Positions 40,802 through 50,292 of a DNA stretch of 64,000 nt are shown one piece after another. The stretch comes from Methylobacterium tarhaniae. Its GTDB lineage: Bacteria; Pseudomonadota; Alphaproteobacteria; Rhizobiales; Beijerinckiaceae. Both the position numbers and the translations under genes were made by a program. Location of the stretch: assembly GCF_001043955.1 (NCBI RefSeq), contig NZ_LABZ01000078.1:1-64000 (forward strand). The letters are read 5' to 3'. Positions within the stretch are counted from its first letter, which is position 1. The number at the start of each line of letters is the position of its first letter. The notes below the pieces were generated by a model that ran no database searches, had not been told where the DNA came from, and worked only from the letters and a program-made list of their open reading frames with translations.

Positions 40802-42739
40802 ATGGAGGGGGCACCTGCGGAGAGAGCGGCGGTCGGGACCGCCCCGGCCGGCCGGACGCCGGCCCTGCGCGGCGGGTTCGTGGTGCTGCCGCTCCTGGGG
40901 CTGGGCGCCGGTCTCGTGGCCCAGGCGCTCGGGCAGGTCGGCGTCGCGACCCTGGCCTGGAATCTCGCCACCCTGGCGGTCCTCGCCATCCTGCTGGTCC
41001 AGGTGGCGACGAGCCTGGCGCGGGGCGATGTCGGCCTCGATCTCGTCGCCCTGCTGTCGATGGGGGGGGCGCTCGCCCTGTCGCAGCCGCTGGCCGGCGC
41101 CGTCATCGCCCTCATGTATGCCGGCGGGCAGGCGCTGGAGGCCATTGCCGCCGGGCGGGCGAGCCGGGCGATGACCGCCCTGATCGCGCGCCAGCCGCGC
41201 ACCGCCCTTCGCGAAGAGCAGACCGGCGACGACGCAACCGGCGCCGAGGGGCCTCGGGTGCGCGAGGTTCCCCTGGCGGATCTCGCCCCGGGCGACCGGA
41301 TCCTGGTGCGCGCCGGCGACGTCCTGCCGGTCGACGGGCGCGTCGCAGCGGGCCGCGCCGTCCTCGACCTGTCGAGCCTCACCGGCGAGTCGCTGCCTGC
41401 CGCCTTCCCGGTGAACGCCGCCGTGCTCAGCGGCAGCCTCAATGTCGGCCAGGCCTTCACGCTCCTGGCCGACCGGCGGGCGGAGGAGAGCACCTATGCG
41501 GGCATCGTGCGCCTCGTCGCGGCGGCGCGGGCCGCCAAGGCGCCGATGGCGCGGCTCGCCGACCGCTACGGGCTCGTCTTCCTCCTCGTCACGCTTCTCC
41601 TCGCCGGCGGGGCCTGGGCGGCCACGGGCGATGCCCTGCGGGCGCTCGCCGTGCTGGTGGTGGCGACACCCTGCCCGCTGATCCTGGCGGTGCCGGTCGC
41701 CCTGGTCTCCGGCCTGTCGCGGGCGGCGCGGCGCGGCGTCCTGGTCAAGGGCGGGGGTGCCCTGGAGGCCCTGGCCGAGGCGGAGATCCTGGTGGTCGAC
41801 AAGACCGGCACCCTGACCCAGGGCCGGGCGCGCCTGAGGGCGGTCGCGGCGCTGACGCCTTTCGGGGAGGCCGAGGCCCTGCGGCTGGCGGCCTCCCTCG
41901 ATCAGGCCTCCGCCCACCCGATCGCCCGGGCCCTGGTCGAGGAGGCGAGGTCCCGGAGCTTGAGCCTCGCCTCGCCGTCCGAGGTGACCGAGGTGCCCGG
42001 CGACGGCGTGATCGGGCTGGTGGAGGGACGGCGCGTGAGCGCGGGCGGGCCGCGCCTGATGCGCGCGCAAGGGATCGCCTTTCCGTCCGCGGGCCCGGAT
42101 GCCGACGGGGAGCTGGCGTCTGCCACGGTCCTGGTGGCGATCGACGGCCGGCCGGCGGCGATCCTGTCCTTCGCCGATCCGCTGCGCCGCGACGGCGCCG
42201 CCATCCTGGCCGCCTTGCGGGCGTGCGGCCTCGCGCGGATCGTGCTCGCGACGGGGGACCGGCGCAACGTCGCGGAGGCGCTCGCCGGGGGGCTCCCCAT
42301 CGACGCGATCGCGGCCGACCTCGACCCGGCGGACAAGACGAAGGTCGTCGTGGCGGAGCGGCTGCGCGGGCCGGTGATGATGGTCGGCGACGGGATCAAC
42401 GACGCGCCGGCGCTCGCGGCGGCGGATCTCGGCGTCGCCCTCGGCGCCCGGGGCGCCGCCGCGGCGGCGGAAGCGGCCGACGTGGTCCTGCTCGTCGACA
42501 GCCTGGCGCCGTTGCCGGAGGCCATCCGCATCGCCAGGACCGCCCGTGCCATCGCGCTCCAGAGCGTGTTCGTCGGCCTCGGGCTCTCGCTCGCCGGGAT
42601 GGTTGCGGCGGCTCTCGGAGCGCTCACGCCGGTGCAGGGCGCGCTGCTGCAGGAAGCCATCGACGTCGCGGTCATCCTCAACGCGATGCGGGCCCTCCGG
42701 GGGCCGCGCACCGATCGCGAATCGGGCGCGCGAGCATGA
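40802..42739 (+). CDS. P1B-type heavy-metal ATPase with TPC motif
   Basis: 645 residues, about eight membrane helices. Catalytic motifs are complete: TGES (SLTGESLPA), the phosphorylated Asp in DKTGTLT, HP locus (SAHPIARAL) and GDGINDAPAL. The ion-site motif in the sixth helix is ATPCPL rather than CPC or SPC; TPC is known from the P1B-5 group (Nia-like, nickel/iron). There is no N-terminal metal-binding domain and no C-terminal hemerythrin domain. Export of a transition metal to the periplasm is expected. The FixK-type box 69 bp upstream fits low-oxygen expression, as for related rhizobial ATPases. Confidence 0.9.
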   Translation: MEGAPAERAAVGTAPAGRTPALRGGFVVLPLLGLGAGLVAQALGQVGVATLAWNLATLAVLAILLVQVATSLARGDVGLDLVALLSMGGALALSQPLAGAVIALMYAGGQALEAIAAGRASRAMTALIARQPRTALREEQTGDDATGAEGPRVREVPLADLAPGDRILVRAGDVLPVDGRVAAGRAVLDLSSLTGESLPAAFPVNAAVLSGSLNVGQAFTLLADRRAEESTYAGIVRLVAAARAAKAPMARLADRYGLVFLLVTLLLAGGAWAATGDALRALAVLVVATPCPLILAVPVALVSGLSRAARRGVLVKGGGALEALAEAEILVVDKTGTLTQGRARLRAVAALTPFGEAEALRLAASLDQASAHPIARALVEEARSRSLSLASPSEVTEVPGDGVIGLVEGRRVSAGGPRLMRAQGIAFPSAGPDADGELASATVLVAIDGRPAAILSFADPLRRDGAAILAALRACGLARIVLATGDRRNVAEALAGGLPIDAIAADLDPADKTKVVVAERLRGPVMMVGDGINDAPALAAADLGVALGARGAAAAAEAADVVLLVDSLAPLPEAIRIARTARAIALQSVFVGLGLSLAGMVAAALGALTPVQGALLQEAIDVAVILNAMRALRGPRTDRESGARA

Positions 42740-42880
42740 ACGGCTTGCCCCTGCCATGTCTCGGAGCCTGTTCGACGGGCATCCACGGAATCGATACTCT
42801 CGATGGCATTCCGAGGCCGTAAAGCGCAGCCCTGAGCAGCGAGGAGGATGTCGAGACCGTCTCGCAAGCCGAGCCGGCTC

Positions 42881-43090
42881 TCATTCGACGAAGGTCCAGC
42901 CGGATTTCAGGGCGCGCAGATCATCGACGTCGAACGGCTCGAGGTCGTCCGCCGTGACCGGTGGGATCGGGATCTCGTCCTCGGGATGCGACCGCTTCGG
43001 TGCGACGGCGGGCCTGAGCGTCGTCCGGATGGCCTTTCGCCTGCGCGCCGTCCGGACCGAGGCCGTGCGGGTCGGTTGCTTCCGGATCAT
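42881..43090 (-). CDS. Small basic protein behind a USP gene
   Basis: 69 residues, GGGAGG ribosome site upstream of the ATG. An Arg/Lys-rich half (MIRKQPTRTASVRTARRRKAIR) precedes an acidic, ordered ending (IPIPPVTADDLEPFDVDDLRALKSGWTFVE). It starts 15 bp after the USP stop and so is cotranscribed with it from the FixK-type box at 44039. No known family. A DNA-, RNA- or partner-binding adaptor is possible; nothing proves it. Confidence 0.7.
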   Translation of the reverse strand: MIRKQPTRTASVRTARRRKAIRTTLRPAVAPKRSHPEDEIPIPPVTADDLEPFDVDDLRALKSGWTFVE

Positions 43091-43105
43091 GATGGGCCTC
43101 CCTGC

Positions 43106-43966
43106 TCAATGCGCGAGGAACAGCGGGACCGGCGCGTCCATCAGGAGCGAGCGGGTCACCCCGCCGAAGACGAGCTCCCGGGTGCGCGAATGCCGATAGG
43201 CCCCCATCGCGATCAGGTCGGCCCGCACCCGGACGGCGTGCTTCCGCAACGTGTCGGCGATGCTGCCGGCCTGCGGCAGGTCGCTGACCGTGACGGCGAC
43301 GCCGTGCCGCGCGAGATGGCGGGCGAATTCGGCCCCCGGCACCGTCGTGAGCAGGTCGTCCGCGTCACCGACCGAGACGATCTCGACCGTCTCTGCGGCG
43401 CGCAGGAGCGGCATGGCCTCGTTGGCGGCGCGAACCGCCTGGAGGCCGCCGTCCCAGGCCACGAGGATCCGCCGTCCGGCGAAGGCCGGGTGCGTGCGCG
43501 GCACGGCGAGGACCGGCCGGCCGCTCGCCATCAGCGCCGCTTCGACCGTCTCGCGCGACAGGACCTCGCTGCGGGGATCGAGGTCGAGGACCGTCAGGTC
43601 GTGCAGGCGCGCCTCGGCCGCCAGCCGGTGGACCACCTCGGGATAGGGCAGGCACGGCGTCTCCCAGGTGCAGACGAGGCCGGCCTGCGCCGCCGCGCCG
43701 GCCGCATTCTCGGCGAAGGCGCGGGCCAGGGCGTCGAGGCGGCGATCGACGATCCCGATGCCCGGATCGCCGGTGCCCTGGAGCCAGGCATCGGTTCCGA
43801 CGAGGCACCACGAGGACGACAGGATCGTCACGTGAGCGCCGGCCGCCTCCGCCAGCGAGAGCCCGTACCCGACGGCTGGGGAGAGCCGATCGCGCTCGTC
43901 CTCCACGATGGTCCCGATGAAGAGATCGCGGAAGGTCGCGAGCGGGGAGGGGGCCTGCATCGACAT
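43106..43966 (-). CDS. Universal stress protein, tandem USP domains
   Basis: 286 residues. Like the gene at 37177 in layout: second domain GRRILVAWDGGLQAVRAANEAMPLL and ending RADLIAMGAYRHSRTRELVFGGVTRSLL...VPLFLAH. TGGAGACG precedes the ATG at 43966. A FixK-type box lies 79 bp upstream at 44039. A small basic protein gene follows 15 bp downstream. The first domain carries a WCLVGTDAWLQGTGD insertion not seen in the other USPs. Confidence 0.92.
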   Translation of the reverse strand: MSMQAPSPLATFRDLFIGTIVEDERDRLSPAVGYGLSLAEAAGAHVTILSSSWCLVGTDAWLQGTGDPGIGIVDRRLDALARAFAENAAGAAAQAGLVCTWETPCLPYPEVVHRLAAEARLHDLTVLDLDPRSEVLSRETVEAALMASGRPVLAVPRTHPAFAGRRILVAWDGGLQAVRAANEAMPLLRAAETVEIVSVGDADDLLTTVPGAEFARHLARHGVAVTVSDLPQAGSIADTLRKHAVRVRADLIAMGAYRHSRTRELVFGGVTRSLLMDAPVPLFLAH

Positions 43967-44038
43967 CGATCGTCTCCAGATGGATCGTCTCCGGGCTGGG
44001 CGCGACACCATGGTTCGCCCCGAGCGGACGCGCCGGCC

Positions 44039-44052
44039 TTGATCCAGCGCAA
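44039..44052 (-). promoter_or_regulatory. FixK-type box upstream of USP operon
   Basis: TTGATCCAGCGCAA, identical to the box at 37108. Centre 79 bp before the start at 43966. Confidence 0.75.
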
Positions 44053-44113
44053 GCCCTCCTGGGCCGCTCGGCACGCGGATCTCCGGCGGCCCGGCCGAGT
44101 GAGTGTCTGACTG

Positions 44114-44181
44114 CCGGGCTTTGCTGCGCGGCCCCGGGCCGACATGGCGGGTGTCAACTGAGAGTCAGTCAAACAGGCTCT
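44114..44181. repeat. REP-like element, copy 2
   Basis: The GC-rich palindrome (CCGGGC...GCCCCGGG, from 44114) and TCAAACAGGCTCT (44169-44181), the complement of the 13-mer at 22540, in inverted order. Orientation is opposite to copy 1. A weaker relative of the 13-mer (GAGCCTGTTCGA) occurs near 42767. Confidence 0.6.
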
Positions 44182-44427
44182 GATATTCTCCGTCGCTCCA
44201 TGGGCGCTTCCGAAAACGGCCTGCCCGGATAGGCTTGGCCCTGCCGATCGATCGGCAGGCGGCCGGGTTCCATCCTGATGCCCTGGCGGCGATACGCGGC
44301 ACGTTCTGGCGCGAGCGGCCGTTGGCGGCATCGCGCCGCCAATGAGCCCGAACGAAACCTCCATTCGTCTGACCCGCGCCCTGGGCTCATGCCCTCGGCG
44401 AAGCCGTACGGATGGCAAAAGTCGAGG

Positions 44428-45174
44428 TCAGGCCATTTTGATGGCTATGCCTGCACCGGATGGCGTCTCGAACCGCACGACGTCGTTTCTTTCAGAGAAA
44501 AACTCGTCGATTGCCTTGCGCGCTCCTGGAAAGAACAGCGTTCCGTTATCGTCCAACAACATCACTCCACGCGGAGACAACCGAGGCCAAAAGAACTTGA
44601 GGGTATCAATGGTTGGCTGATACAAATCCACGTCGACATGAACGTAGCGAAAGGTTTTTTCTGCTACGCCAGGAAAGCAATCTGGGATCCATCCTCGATG
44701 ATATTGGACGAAGTCAAACCGCGCAAGATTGCGGCGCACCTGGTCCTCCGGGCATGCAAGGGTGTTACCTGCCACGATCTTCTTGGATTTAAATTCAGTA
44801 GCATCATGTTCATTTGGAGATGAAAGACCCTCAAAGGAATCAAAGATATGAAAATCGCAAGAAATACCTTCTGCAATCATTGCGGAGCAGGTGATGTAGG
44901 CTGAAAGGCCTCTGTAGCAGCCGACTTCCGCGACATATCCTGGGACATTGCGAACCTGACGGATCGCCTGAGGGATCAGGTAGTGACGCTGGCGACGCAT
45001 CGCCCGGTCGTTCATCTCCGTCGCCGTTTGCGCCTCGTCATAGAGACTGTGGAAGGCCGCGTCCGTGTCATAGCCCACCTGCGGGCGCTGCGGATCGTAG
45101 GACGGCCAGGGTTGGAACGTCGGAGATGGAAACGGGAGAGATGTCTTGTTACTCAAGGGAAGCGCTCGTGCCAT
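44428..45174 (-). CDS. TylF/MycF-family O-methyltransferase
   Basis: 248 residues. The SAM site is VPGYVAEVGCYRGLSAYITCSAM; metal-binding/catalytic Asp residues lie in YVHVDVDLYQPTIDTLKFFWPRLSPRGVMLLDD. Members methylate sugar hydroxyls in antibiotics and surface glycans, Mg-dependent. Composition is less GC-rich than the surroundings, though not as extreme as the FkbM gene, again suggesting transfer. Start ATG at 45174 has only a poor ribosome site, so the N-terminus is uncertain. No glycan cluster adjoins. Confidence 0.88.
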   Translation of the reverse strand: MARALPLSNKTSLPFPSPTFQPWPSYDPQRPQVGYDTDAAFHSLYDEAQTATEMNDRAMRRQRHYLIPQAIRQVRNVPGYVAEVGCYRGLSAYITCSAMIAEGISCDFHIFDSFEGLSSPNEHDATEFKSKKIVAGNTLACPEDQVRRNLARFDFVQYHRGWIPDCFPGVAEKTFRYVHVDVDLYQPTIDTLKFFWPRLSPRGVMLLDDNGTLFFPGARKAIDEFFSERNDVVRFETPSGAGIAIKMA

Positions 45175-45625
45175 CGGGATCCGAATCGAGAATCCTATAC
45201 GGAATGTGCGTCCAGGGCGACGGGACGCGAGCGCGTTGCCTCGCTTCGGCTTGACCACGAGACACGCTCTTTCCGAGGGGAGATGCCTGAGGTCACGTCC
45301 ACCGCGCCTCGTCGGCCGCTTCCCGGCCCCTGAGAGCCGCACCCCGGACAACACGGCGCCGATGCCGGTGACGGCCTCCTCATCAGCGTGCGCGATCCCC
45401 TCCTGACATTCCGGCCTCCCCCGCGCGGCCTCGGAATGGGGTCGTGGATGTCGGCAACGGTGAAGCCGATCGCGCAGCGCCCGAGGCTTGCAGGAGCCTG
45501 ACCGCATCGACGGAGCGCCCGCGCACCCGCGACACCGCGAGTGGGTGGAAGGCCAGGATGGAGTAGTGCTAACAAATGATAACAACGGGCGGACCCCGCG
45601 AAGCGACAATGCGCGATGGACCGAC
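45175..45625. other. Divergent gap upstream of fixL
   Basis: No gene. Contains promoters for the TylF-like gene (minus) and fixL (plus). A short less GC-rich stretch near 45565-45595 (CTAACAAATGATAAC) is a plausible fixL promoter area. No FixK-type box was found here. Confidence 0.5.
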
Positions 45626-47227
45626 ATGGGAGCCCTGCTCCCCGACTGCGCGATGACCGACCCGATGACCTCAACGCCCGTGACTGCAGGAGGCACCGAC
45701 CTTTTCGGCACCGACGAGCTCCATCACACGCTGGACGAGGTCGGCGTGTGCATCTGGTCGCTGGATCTGTCGACGCACCGGATCACCGTGTCCTCGGCCT
45801 GCGCGCGCCTCTTCGGCGTCCCCTCCGGGCGGCTGACGTCCTTCTCCGCGACGCAGGGCCTGGTTCATCCCGACGATCGCGGCGCCCGGGCGGAGGCCAT
45901 CGCGCGCGCGCTGCGGGAGGGCGGCGCCTACGAGATCGACTATCGCGTCGTGCGGCCGGACGGCGAGACGTGCTGGCTGCGCTCGCGCGGGCGCGTCCTG
46001 CTCGGCGCGGACGGCCGGCCCGGCCGGCACCACGGCATCGTCGTCAGCATCGACGGGCAGAAGCGGGTCGAGGAGGACCTGCGCGCCCGCGAGGCGCATC
46101 TGCGCTCGATCCTCGATACCGTGCCGGACGCGATGGTGGTCATCGACGAGGACGGCCTGATCCATTCCTTCAGCGCCGCCGCCGAGCGCCTGTTCGGCTA
46201 CGCGGCCAGCGAGGCGATCGGTCAGAACGTCCGGATCCTGATGCCGGAGCCGATGCGGGCCGAGCATGACGACTACCTCGCCCGCTATCGCCGCACGGGG
46301 GAGCGCCGCATCATCGGCACCACCCGGGTGGTGACGGGGCGCCGGCGCGACGGCTCGACCTTCCCGATGGAACTCGCCATCGGGGAGATGCGCTCGGGCA
46401 GGCAGGTCTTCTTCACCGGCTTCATCAACGACCTCACCGAGTACCAGCGGATTCAGGCCCGGCTGCAGGAACTCCAGTCGGAACTCGTCCACGTCTCGCG
46501 CCTGAGCGCGATGGGCGAGATGGCCTCCACGCTGGCCCACGAGCTCAACCAGCCGCTCGGCGCCATCGCCAACTACACCAAGGGCTGCCGCCGCCTCCTG
46601 GCGCAACCCGACCCCGCCACCCTCGCCACGGCGGTGGACGTCCTCGACAAGGTCGCCGAGCAGTCGCTGCGGGCCGGCCAGATCATCCGCCGGCTGCGGG
46701 ATTTCGTGGCGCGGGGCGAGACCGAGCGACGCCTCGAGCCGGTCGTGCGGCTGATCGAGGATGCCTGCGCGCTCGCCATGGTCGGCGCCCGCGAGCAGGG
46801 CATCGCCCTGCACCTCGCGTTCGACCGCCGGGTCGGCTCGGTCCTCGCCGACCGGGTGCAGATCCAGCAGGTCCTGGTCAACCTGATCCGCAATGGCCGC
46901 GAGGCCATGGCGCAGAGCCCGCGCCGCGAACTCGGCATCGCCGCGCGGCTCCTCGCCCCCGACAGGGTCGAGATCGCCGTCTCGGATACGGGACCCGGCA
47001 TCGCCGAGGACGTGGCCGGGCGCCTGTTCCAGCCCTTCGTCACCACCAAGCCGAGCGGCATGGGCGTCGGCCTCTCGATCTGCCGCACCATCAGCGAGGC
47101 GCATGGGGGGCGGCTGGAGGTCGAGCGCAACGAGGCCGGCGGCGCCACCTTCCGGCTGACCCTGCCGGCGACGCAGGACGAGGAGCCGGGCCAAGGAGCG
47201 GGCCAAGGAGTAGGTCATGGGGCCTGA
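45626..47227 (+). CDS. fixL: Oxygen-sensing histidine kinase FixL
   Basis: 533 residues if started at the ATG at 45626; ATGs at 45653 or 45665 are also possible. An N-terminal PAS domain is followed by the heme PAS (about 150-275): [38 protein letters not shown] aligns with FixL, with the heme-ligand His about 214 and the O2-sensing Arg about 234. His[15 protein letters not shown] (His about 305). HATPase: [29 protein letters not shown]. Without oxygen it phosphorylates FixJ. Near the C-terminus two 12-bp repeats encode GQGAGQGV. The stop overlaps fixJ by 11 bp. Confidence 0.95.
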   Translation: MGALLPDCAMTDPMTSTPVTAGGTDLFGTDELHHTLDEVGVCIWSLDLSTHRITVSSACARLFGVPSGRLTSFSATQGLVHPDDRGARAEAIARALREGGAYEIDYRVVRPDGETCWLRSRGRVLLGADGRPGRHHGIVVSIDGQKRVEEDLRAREAHLRSILDTVPDAMVVIDEDGLIHSFSAAAERLFGYAASEAIGQNVRILMPEPMRAEHDDYLARYRRTGERRIIGTTRVVTGRRRDGSTFPMELAIGEMRSGRQVFFTGFINDLTEYQRIQARLQELQSELVHVSRLSAMGEMASTLAHELNQPLGAIANYTKGCRRLLAQPDPATLATAVDVLDKVAEQSLRAGQIIRRLRDFVARGETERRLEPVVRLIEDACALAMVGAREQGIALHLAFDRRVGSVLADRVQIQQVLVNLIRNGREAMAQSPRRELGIAARLLAPDRVEIAVSDTGPGIAEDVAGRLFQPFVTTKPSGMGVGLSICRTISEAHGGRLEVERNEAGGATFRLTLPATQDEEPGQGAGQGVGHGA

Positions 47228-47825
47228 GCTGGTGCACGTGGTGGACGACGACCCCGCCATGCGGGACTCGCTCGCCTTCCTGCTCGAGACCGCCGGCTTC
47301 GCCGTGCGACTCTACGAGAGCGGGACCGACCTGCTGGAGCGTCGAGCGATGGTGGTCTCGGGCTGCGTCCTGACCGACATCCGCATGCCCGGCATCGACG
47401 GCCTCGACCTCATCCGCCGCCTGCGCGAGGCCGGGGTGACCCTGCCCATCGTGGTGATGACCGGCCACGGCGACGTTCCGCTCGCCGTGGAGGCGATGAA
47501 ACGAGGCGCTTGCGACTTCATCGAGAAGCCGTTCGACGACGAAGTGCTCCTGCGGGCCCTGCGCAGCGCCCTGTCGCAGGGCCGCACGGCCCTGGCGGCC
47601 GACCCTGGCGTGCAGGATTTCCGGCGGCGGGTCGAGACGCTCAGCGAGCGCGAGCGTCAGGTCCTGGACCGCCTGGTTGCCGGCGCGACCAGCAAGGAGA
47701 TCGGCCGCGACCTCGACATCAGCCCGCGCACCGTGGAGATCTACCGGGCCAAGCTGATGGCCAAGACCCAGGCGGCCACCCTCCAGGACCTGGTGCGCCG
47801 GGCGGTCCTGGCCGGCCTGGCCTGA
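47217..47825 (+). CDS. fixJ: Response regulator FixJ
   Basis: 202 residues, the FixJ length. Receiver 1-120 with VVDDDPA, phospho-Asp54 in LTDIRMPG, Thr/Lys in VMTGHGDV and EKPFDD. LuxR-type HTH 140-200 ([45 protein letters not shown]). Activated by FixL at low oxygen, it turns on fixK in rhizobia. Start ATG at 47217 lies inside the fixL end; TAGGTC is a weak ribosome site, so coupling is likely. The FixK-type box that follows belongs to the next gene. Confidence 0.96.
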   Translation: MGPELVHVVDDDPAMRDSLAFLLETAGFAVRLYESGTDLLERRAMVVSGCVLTDIRMPGIDGLDLIRRLREAGVTLPIVVMTGHGDVPLAVEAMKRGACDFIEKPFDDEVLLRALRSALSQGRTALAADPGVQDFRRRVETLSERERQVLDRLVAGATSKEIGRDLDISPRTVEIYRAKLMAKTQAATLQDLVRRAVLAGLA

Positions 47826-47830
47826 CCCGC

Positions 47831-47844
47831 TTGAGGCAGGTCAA
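47831..47844 (+). promoter_or_regulatory. FixK-type box between fixJ and the receiver gene
   Basis: TTGAGGCAGGTCAA, 5 bp after the fixJ stop. Centre 71 bp before the start at 47909. Confidence 0.75.
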
Positions 47845-47908
47845 GGCGGGCGGCGGGCGGGCCGCCGAGGATCCTCGCCTCCGCGCCTCAAACCACACGG
47901 CCTGTCCC

Positions 47909-48295
47909 ATGGTGAGCGCCTCCCCCATCTACGTCGTCGACGACGATCCGGCGGTCCTGCACTCGACCCGCTTCCTGTTCGAGAGCGAGGGGCACCGCGT
48001 CGAGACCTTCGCCAGCGGGCCCGAACTCCTCTCGGCCTTCCCCGGGCCCTGTCCCCTCTGCGTGCTGCTCGACCATGTCATGCCGGGGATGGACGGGCTC
48101 GAGGTCTGCCGGCGCCTGCGGGACGTCGACGCCCGCATTCCCGTCATCCTGATCACCGGCCATCCGAATCCGCGCATCCGCATCCGGGCGCGAGAGGCCG
48201 GCGTGCCGGTCATCGACAAGCCGCTCGCGTTCGAGGCCCTCGCCGGCCTCCTCGCGGCCGGCCGCCTTGCACCGGAGGCCGCGGATGGGCGGTGA
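47909..48295 (+). CDS. Single-domain response regulator (FixJ-type receiver)
   Basis: 128 residues, receiver only. YVVDDDPAVLHSTRFLFESEGHRV, phospho-Asp55 in LLDHVMPGMDG, and Thr/Lys in LITGHPN and DKPLAFEAL. It lacks the HTH. It probably competes for phosphoryl groups from FixL or another kinase, a feedback role like that of some stand-alone receivers in rhizobial Fix systems. The FixK-type box upstream puts it under the cascade it would modulate. Confidence 0.9.
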   Translation: MVSASPIYVVDDDPAVLHSTRFLFESEGHRVETFASGPELLSAFPGPCPLCVLLDHVMPGMDGLEVCRRLRDVDARIPVILITGHPNPRIRIRAREAGVPVIDKPLAFEALAGLLAAGRLAPEAADGR

Positions 48296-48549
48296 CGCCG
48301 AGCAATCGTGACGGCTTTCCCCTCGGACGCCCCCTGGCGGCCACGGCCCGCCTGTCCCGTTCCGGCCGGAGGCGGAGCCTGACGCGGAGCGCCCGGTGTG
48401 TGGATCCGGCGCAAGCGGCTCGGAGCGTCGCGCCGGCAAGGCCAGCGCGGGAAGGCAGATTTTCCGCTTCGGACTATGCAGACTATCTCCGGACAGGGCA
48501 GGCCGAGTTGAAGGATTTGACCCAGATCAACGCAGAGACAGGGTCAGAC

Positions 48550-49371
48550 ATGAATCCTCTCGGTGTCACGTCGGGACAGGGCATGCCACACCACCTCATC
48601 CGCAAGCTCGATCGGAGCGCCGGCCTCTCTGCGAACGACAAGGACGCGCTGACGCGGCTCGTTCGCGAGACCGCATGGTTCAACACCGATCAGGACTTGA
48701 TCGACGAGGGGGACACGCTCCGGCAGGTCAGCGTGATCCTGAACGGATGGGCTTGCTGCTACAAGCAGCTCGCGGATGGGCGCCGGCAGATCATCGCCTA
48801 CTTGCTTCCTGGCGACGTGTGCAGCACGCCCCTCGTCTTTCCGAACCTCGTCGATTACTCGGTGCGGGCCTTGACGCCCGTCCGCACCGCCCGGATCGAC
48901 GGGCAGGACATGCTGTCGACCATGGAACGCTCCGCTGGCATCGCACGCGCATTCTGGCTCGACACGCTCGCCACCGCGGCCATCCAGCGGGAATGGACCG
49001 CGAATGTCGGCTTGCGCACGGCACGGGAGCGCATCGCCCACCTGTTCTGTGAGATCGTCACCCGCCTGCATGCGGTCGGACTCGCCGACCAGGACAGCTG
49101 CACCCTGCCGCTGACGCAGGAGGATCTCGGTGAAGCAGTCGGCCTTTCGGCCGTCCATGTGAACCGGACCTTGCAGGACTTGCGTGCATCGGGCCTGATC
49201 ACGTTGAAGCGCCAGCAGCTCACCATCCCCGATTTCGCCGCCCTGCGCAGCGTCGCCCATTTCGACGACAGCTACTTGTGCCGCCGCGCGGGGCCGGTCT
49301 TCGACGCCAACCGGGTGCCGGCCTCGCAACGCCTGGACGTCGAGAGGGTCGGTCCTCGGATGCTGGCTTGA
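48550..49371 (+). CDS. Crp/Fnr-family transcriptional regulator
   Basis: 273 residues from the ATG at 48550; the frame stays open further upstream but codes unlikely protein. Sensor barrel (about 30-150; LIDEGDTLRQVSVILNGWACCYKQLADGRRQIIAYLLPGD) and HTH (about 185-235; LTQEDLGEAVGLSAVHVNRTLQDLRASGLITL). The recognition helix AVHVNRTL differs from FNR/FixK (E-x2-SR), so it is not a second FixK; proteins with VHVNR are common in Methylobacterium-like genomes. No Fe-S Cys cluster. It lies between the receiver gene and fixK. A weak box-like TGGATCCGGCGCAA lies 140 bp upstream. Confidence 0.92.
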   Translation: MNPLGVTSGQGMPHHLIRKLDRSAGLSANDKDALTRLVRETAWFNTDQDLIDEGDTLRQVSVILNGWACCYKQLADGRRQIIAYLLPGDVCSTPLVFPNLVDYSVRALTPVRTARIDGQDMLSTMERSAGIARAFWLDTLATAAIQREWTANVGLRTARERIAHLFCEIVTRLHAVGLADQDSCTLPLTQEDLGEAVGLSAVHVNRTLQDLRASGLITLKRQQLTIPDFAALRSVAHFDDSYLCRRAGPVFDANRVPASQRLDVERVGPRMLA

Positions 49372-49511
49372 TCGGTCTCGGTCGACGTCATCTCTCGCCC
49401 CGTGGATGGCGGCAGCCGATCCCGATGCATGTCGTCCAAGTGCGATGACGTCCGGGCGCGACCGCTCTGCCTGCCGCGTCCGGCCGGCCCGCGCCGGCCT
49501 ACGTAGTTGCC

Positions 49512-49531
49512 CTTAAGCGCCTCCGCTTAAG
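49512..49531. promoter_or_regulatory. Inverted repeat upstream of fixK
   Basis: CTTAAGCG-CCTC-CGCTTAAG, perfect 8-bp arms, 69-88 bp before the fixK start at 49600. It may be the FixJ site, an operator for another regulator, or the terminator of the preceding gene. Confidence 0.5.
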
Positions 49532-49599
49532 CGGCTGCCCGGAATTTCAGCAGGAGCGCGATCGGGACACTCTCGCCCAACCGGATGAGGAGCGCACCG

Positions 49600-50292
49600 A
49601 TGCCGCTAGAGAGGGTCCTGTCCCCCGACCCGCACCCGATCGTGAGGCCCCGCCCGCCCGTGGCGCCCAGCGACGGCCCCGGCCTCTTCGCCGGTTGCCC
49701 CGAGCTGATCGGCACGCCCGCCACTTACGGCCGCGAGGAGGAGATCTTCGGCGAGGGCGAGGAGGCCGAGCGGGTCTACCGGGTGATGCAGGGTGCGGTC
49801 CGCACCCACAAGGTGCTGAGCGACGGCCGGCGCCAGATCACCGGCTTCCACCTGCCCGGCGACCTGTTCGGCTTCGAGCCGGGCGAGACGCACCGGCACA
49901 CCGCCGAAGCCTTGTCCGGGACCCGGCTCCTGATCTTCAAGCGGCGGCAGGTCGAGCGGATGGCCACCCGTCGCGCGGAGGTCGCCTGCCAACTCTGGGG
50001 CCTCGCGACCCGCTCCTTGCGGCACGCCCAGGACCACATGCTGCTGCTCGGACGGCGCTCGGCGCTCGAACGTGTCGCCGCCTTCCTGCTCGATGTGGAT
50101 CAGCGGCTGGGCGGCACCGGCACCTTCGACCTTCCCATGACCCGGCGCGACATCGCCGACTACCTCGGGCTGACCATCGAGACCGTCTCGCGCACCATCA
50201 CCCAGCTGGAAGGCGAGGGGGCGCTCCTGCGCACCGGCGGACGGCAGGTGAGCCTGCGCCGCGGGCGGATGCACCGGCTCGTCGAGGTTTGA
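49600..50292 (+). CDS. fixK: FixK-type Crp/Fnr regulator
   Basis: 230 residues. GAGGAG is well placed for the ATG at 49600. Sensor barrel (REEEIFGEGEEAERVYRVMQGAVRTHKVLSDGRRQITGFHLPGDLFGFEPGETHRHTAEAL) and HTH with MTRRDIADYLGLTIETVSRTITQLEGEGAL. The helix ETVSR has the E-x2-S-R residues that in FNR and FixK contact TTGA half-sites. No N-terminal Cys cluster, as in FixK2, so it depends on FixLJ rather than sensing oxygen itself. It is the natural binder of the nine TTGA-type boxes in this window. The fixK name rests on this context. Confidence 0.9.
   Translation: MPLERVLSPDPHPIVRPRPPVAPSDGPGLFAGCPELIGTPATYGREEEIFGEGEEAERVYRVMQGAVRTHKVLSDGRRQITGFHLPGDLFGFEPGETHRHTAEALSGTRLLIFKRRQVERMATRRAEVACQLWGLATRSLRHAQDHMLLLGRRSALERVAAFLLDVDQRLGGTGTFDLPMTRRDIADYLGLTIETVSRTITQLEGEGALLRTGGRQVSLRRGRMHRLVEV

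Larger units (their letters stand above)
43967..44427. other. Gap between USP operon and methyltransferase gene
   Basis: Holds the FixK-type box (44039-44052) and the REP-like element (44114-44181). No gene is visible in the remaining sequence. Confidence 0.5.

Noticed and set aside
48406..48419. Tenth FixK-type box (TGGATCCGGCGCAA)
   Set aside because: The first half-site is TGGA instead of TTGA, and it is 138 bp from the next start codon, outside the 62-79 bp range of the others.
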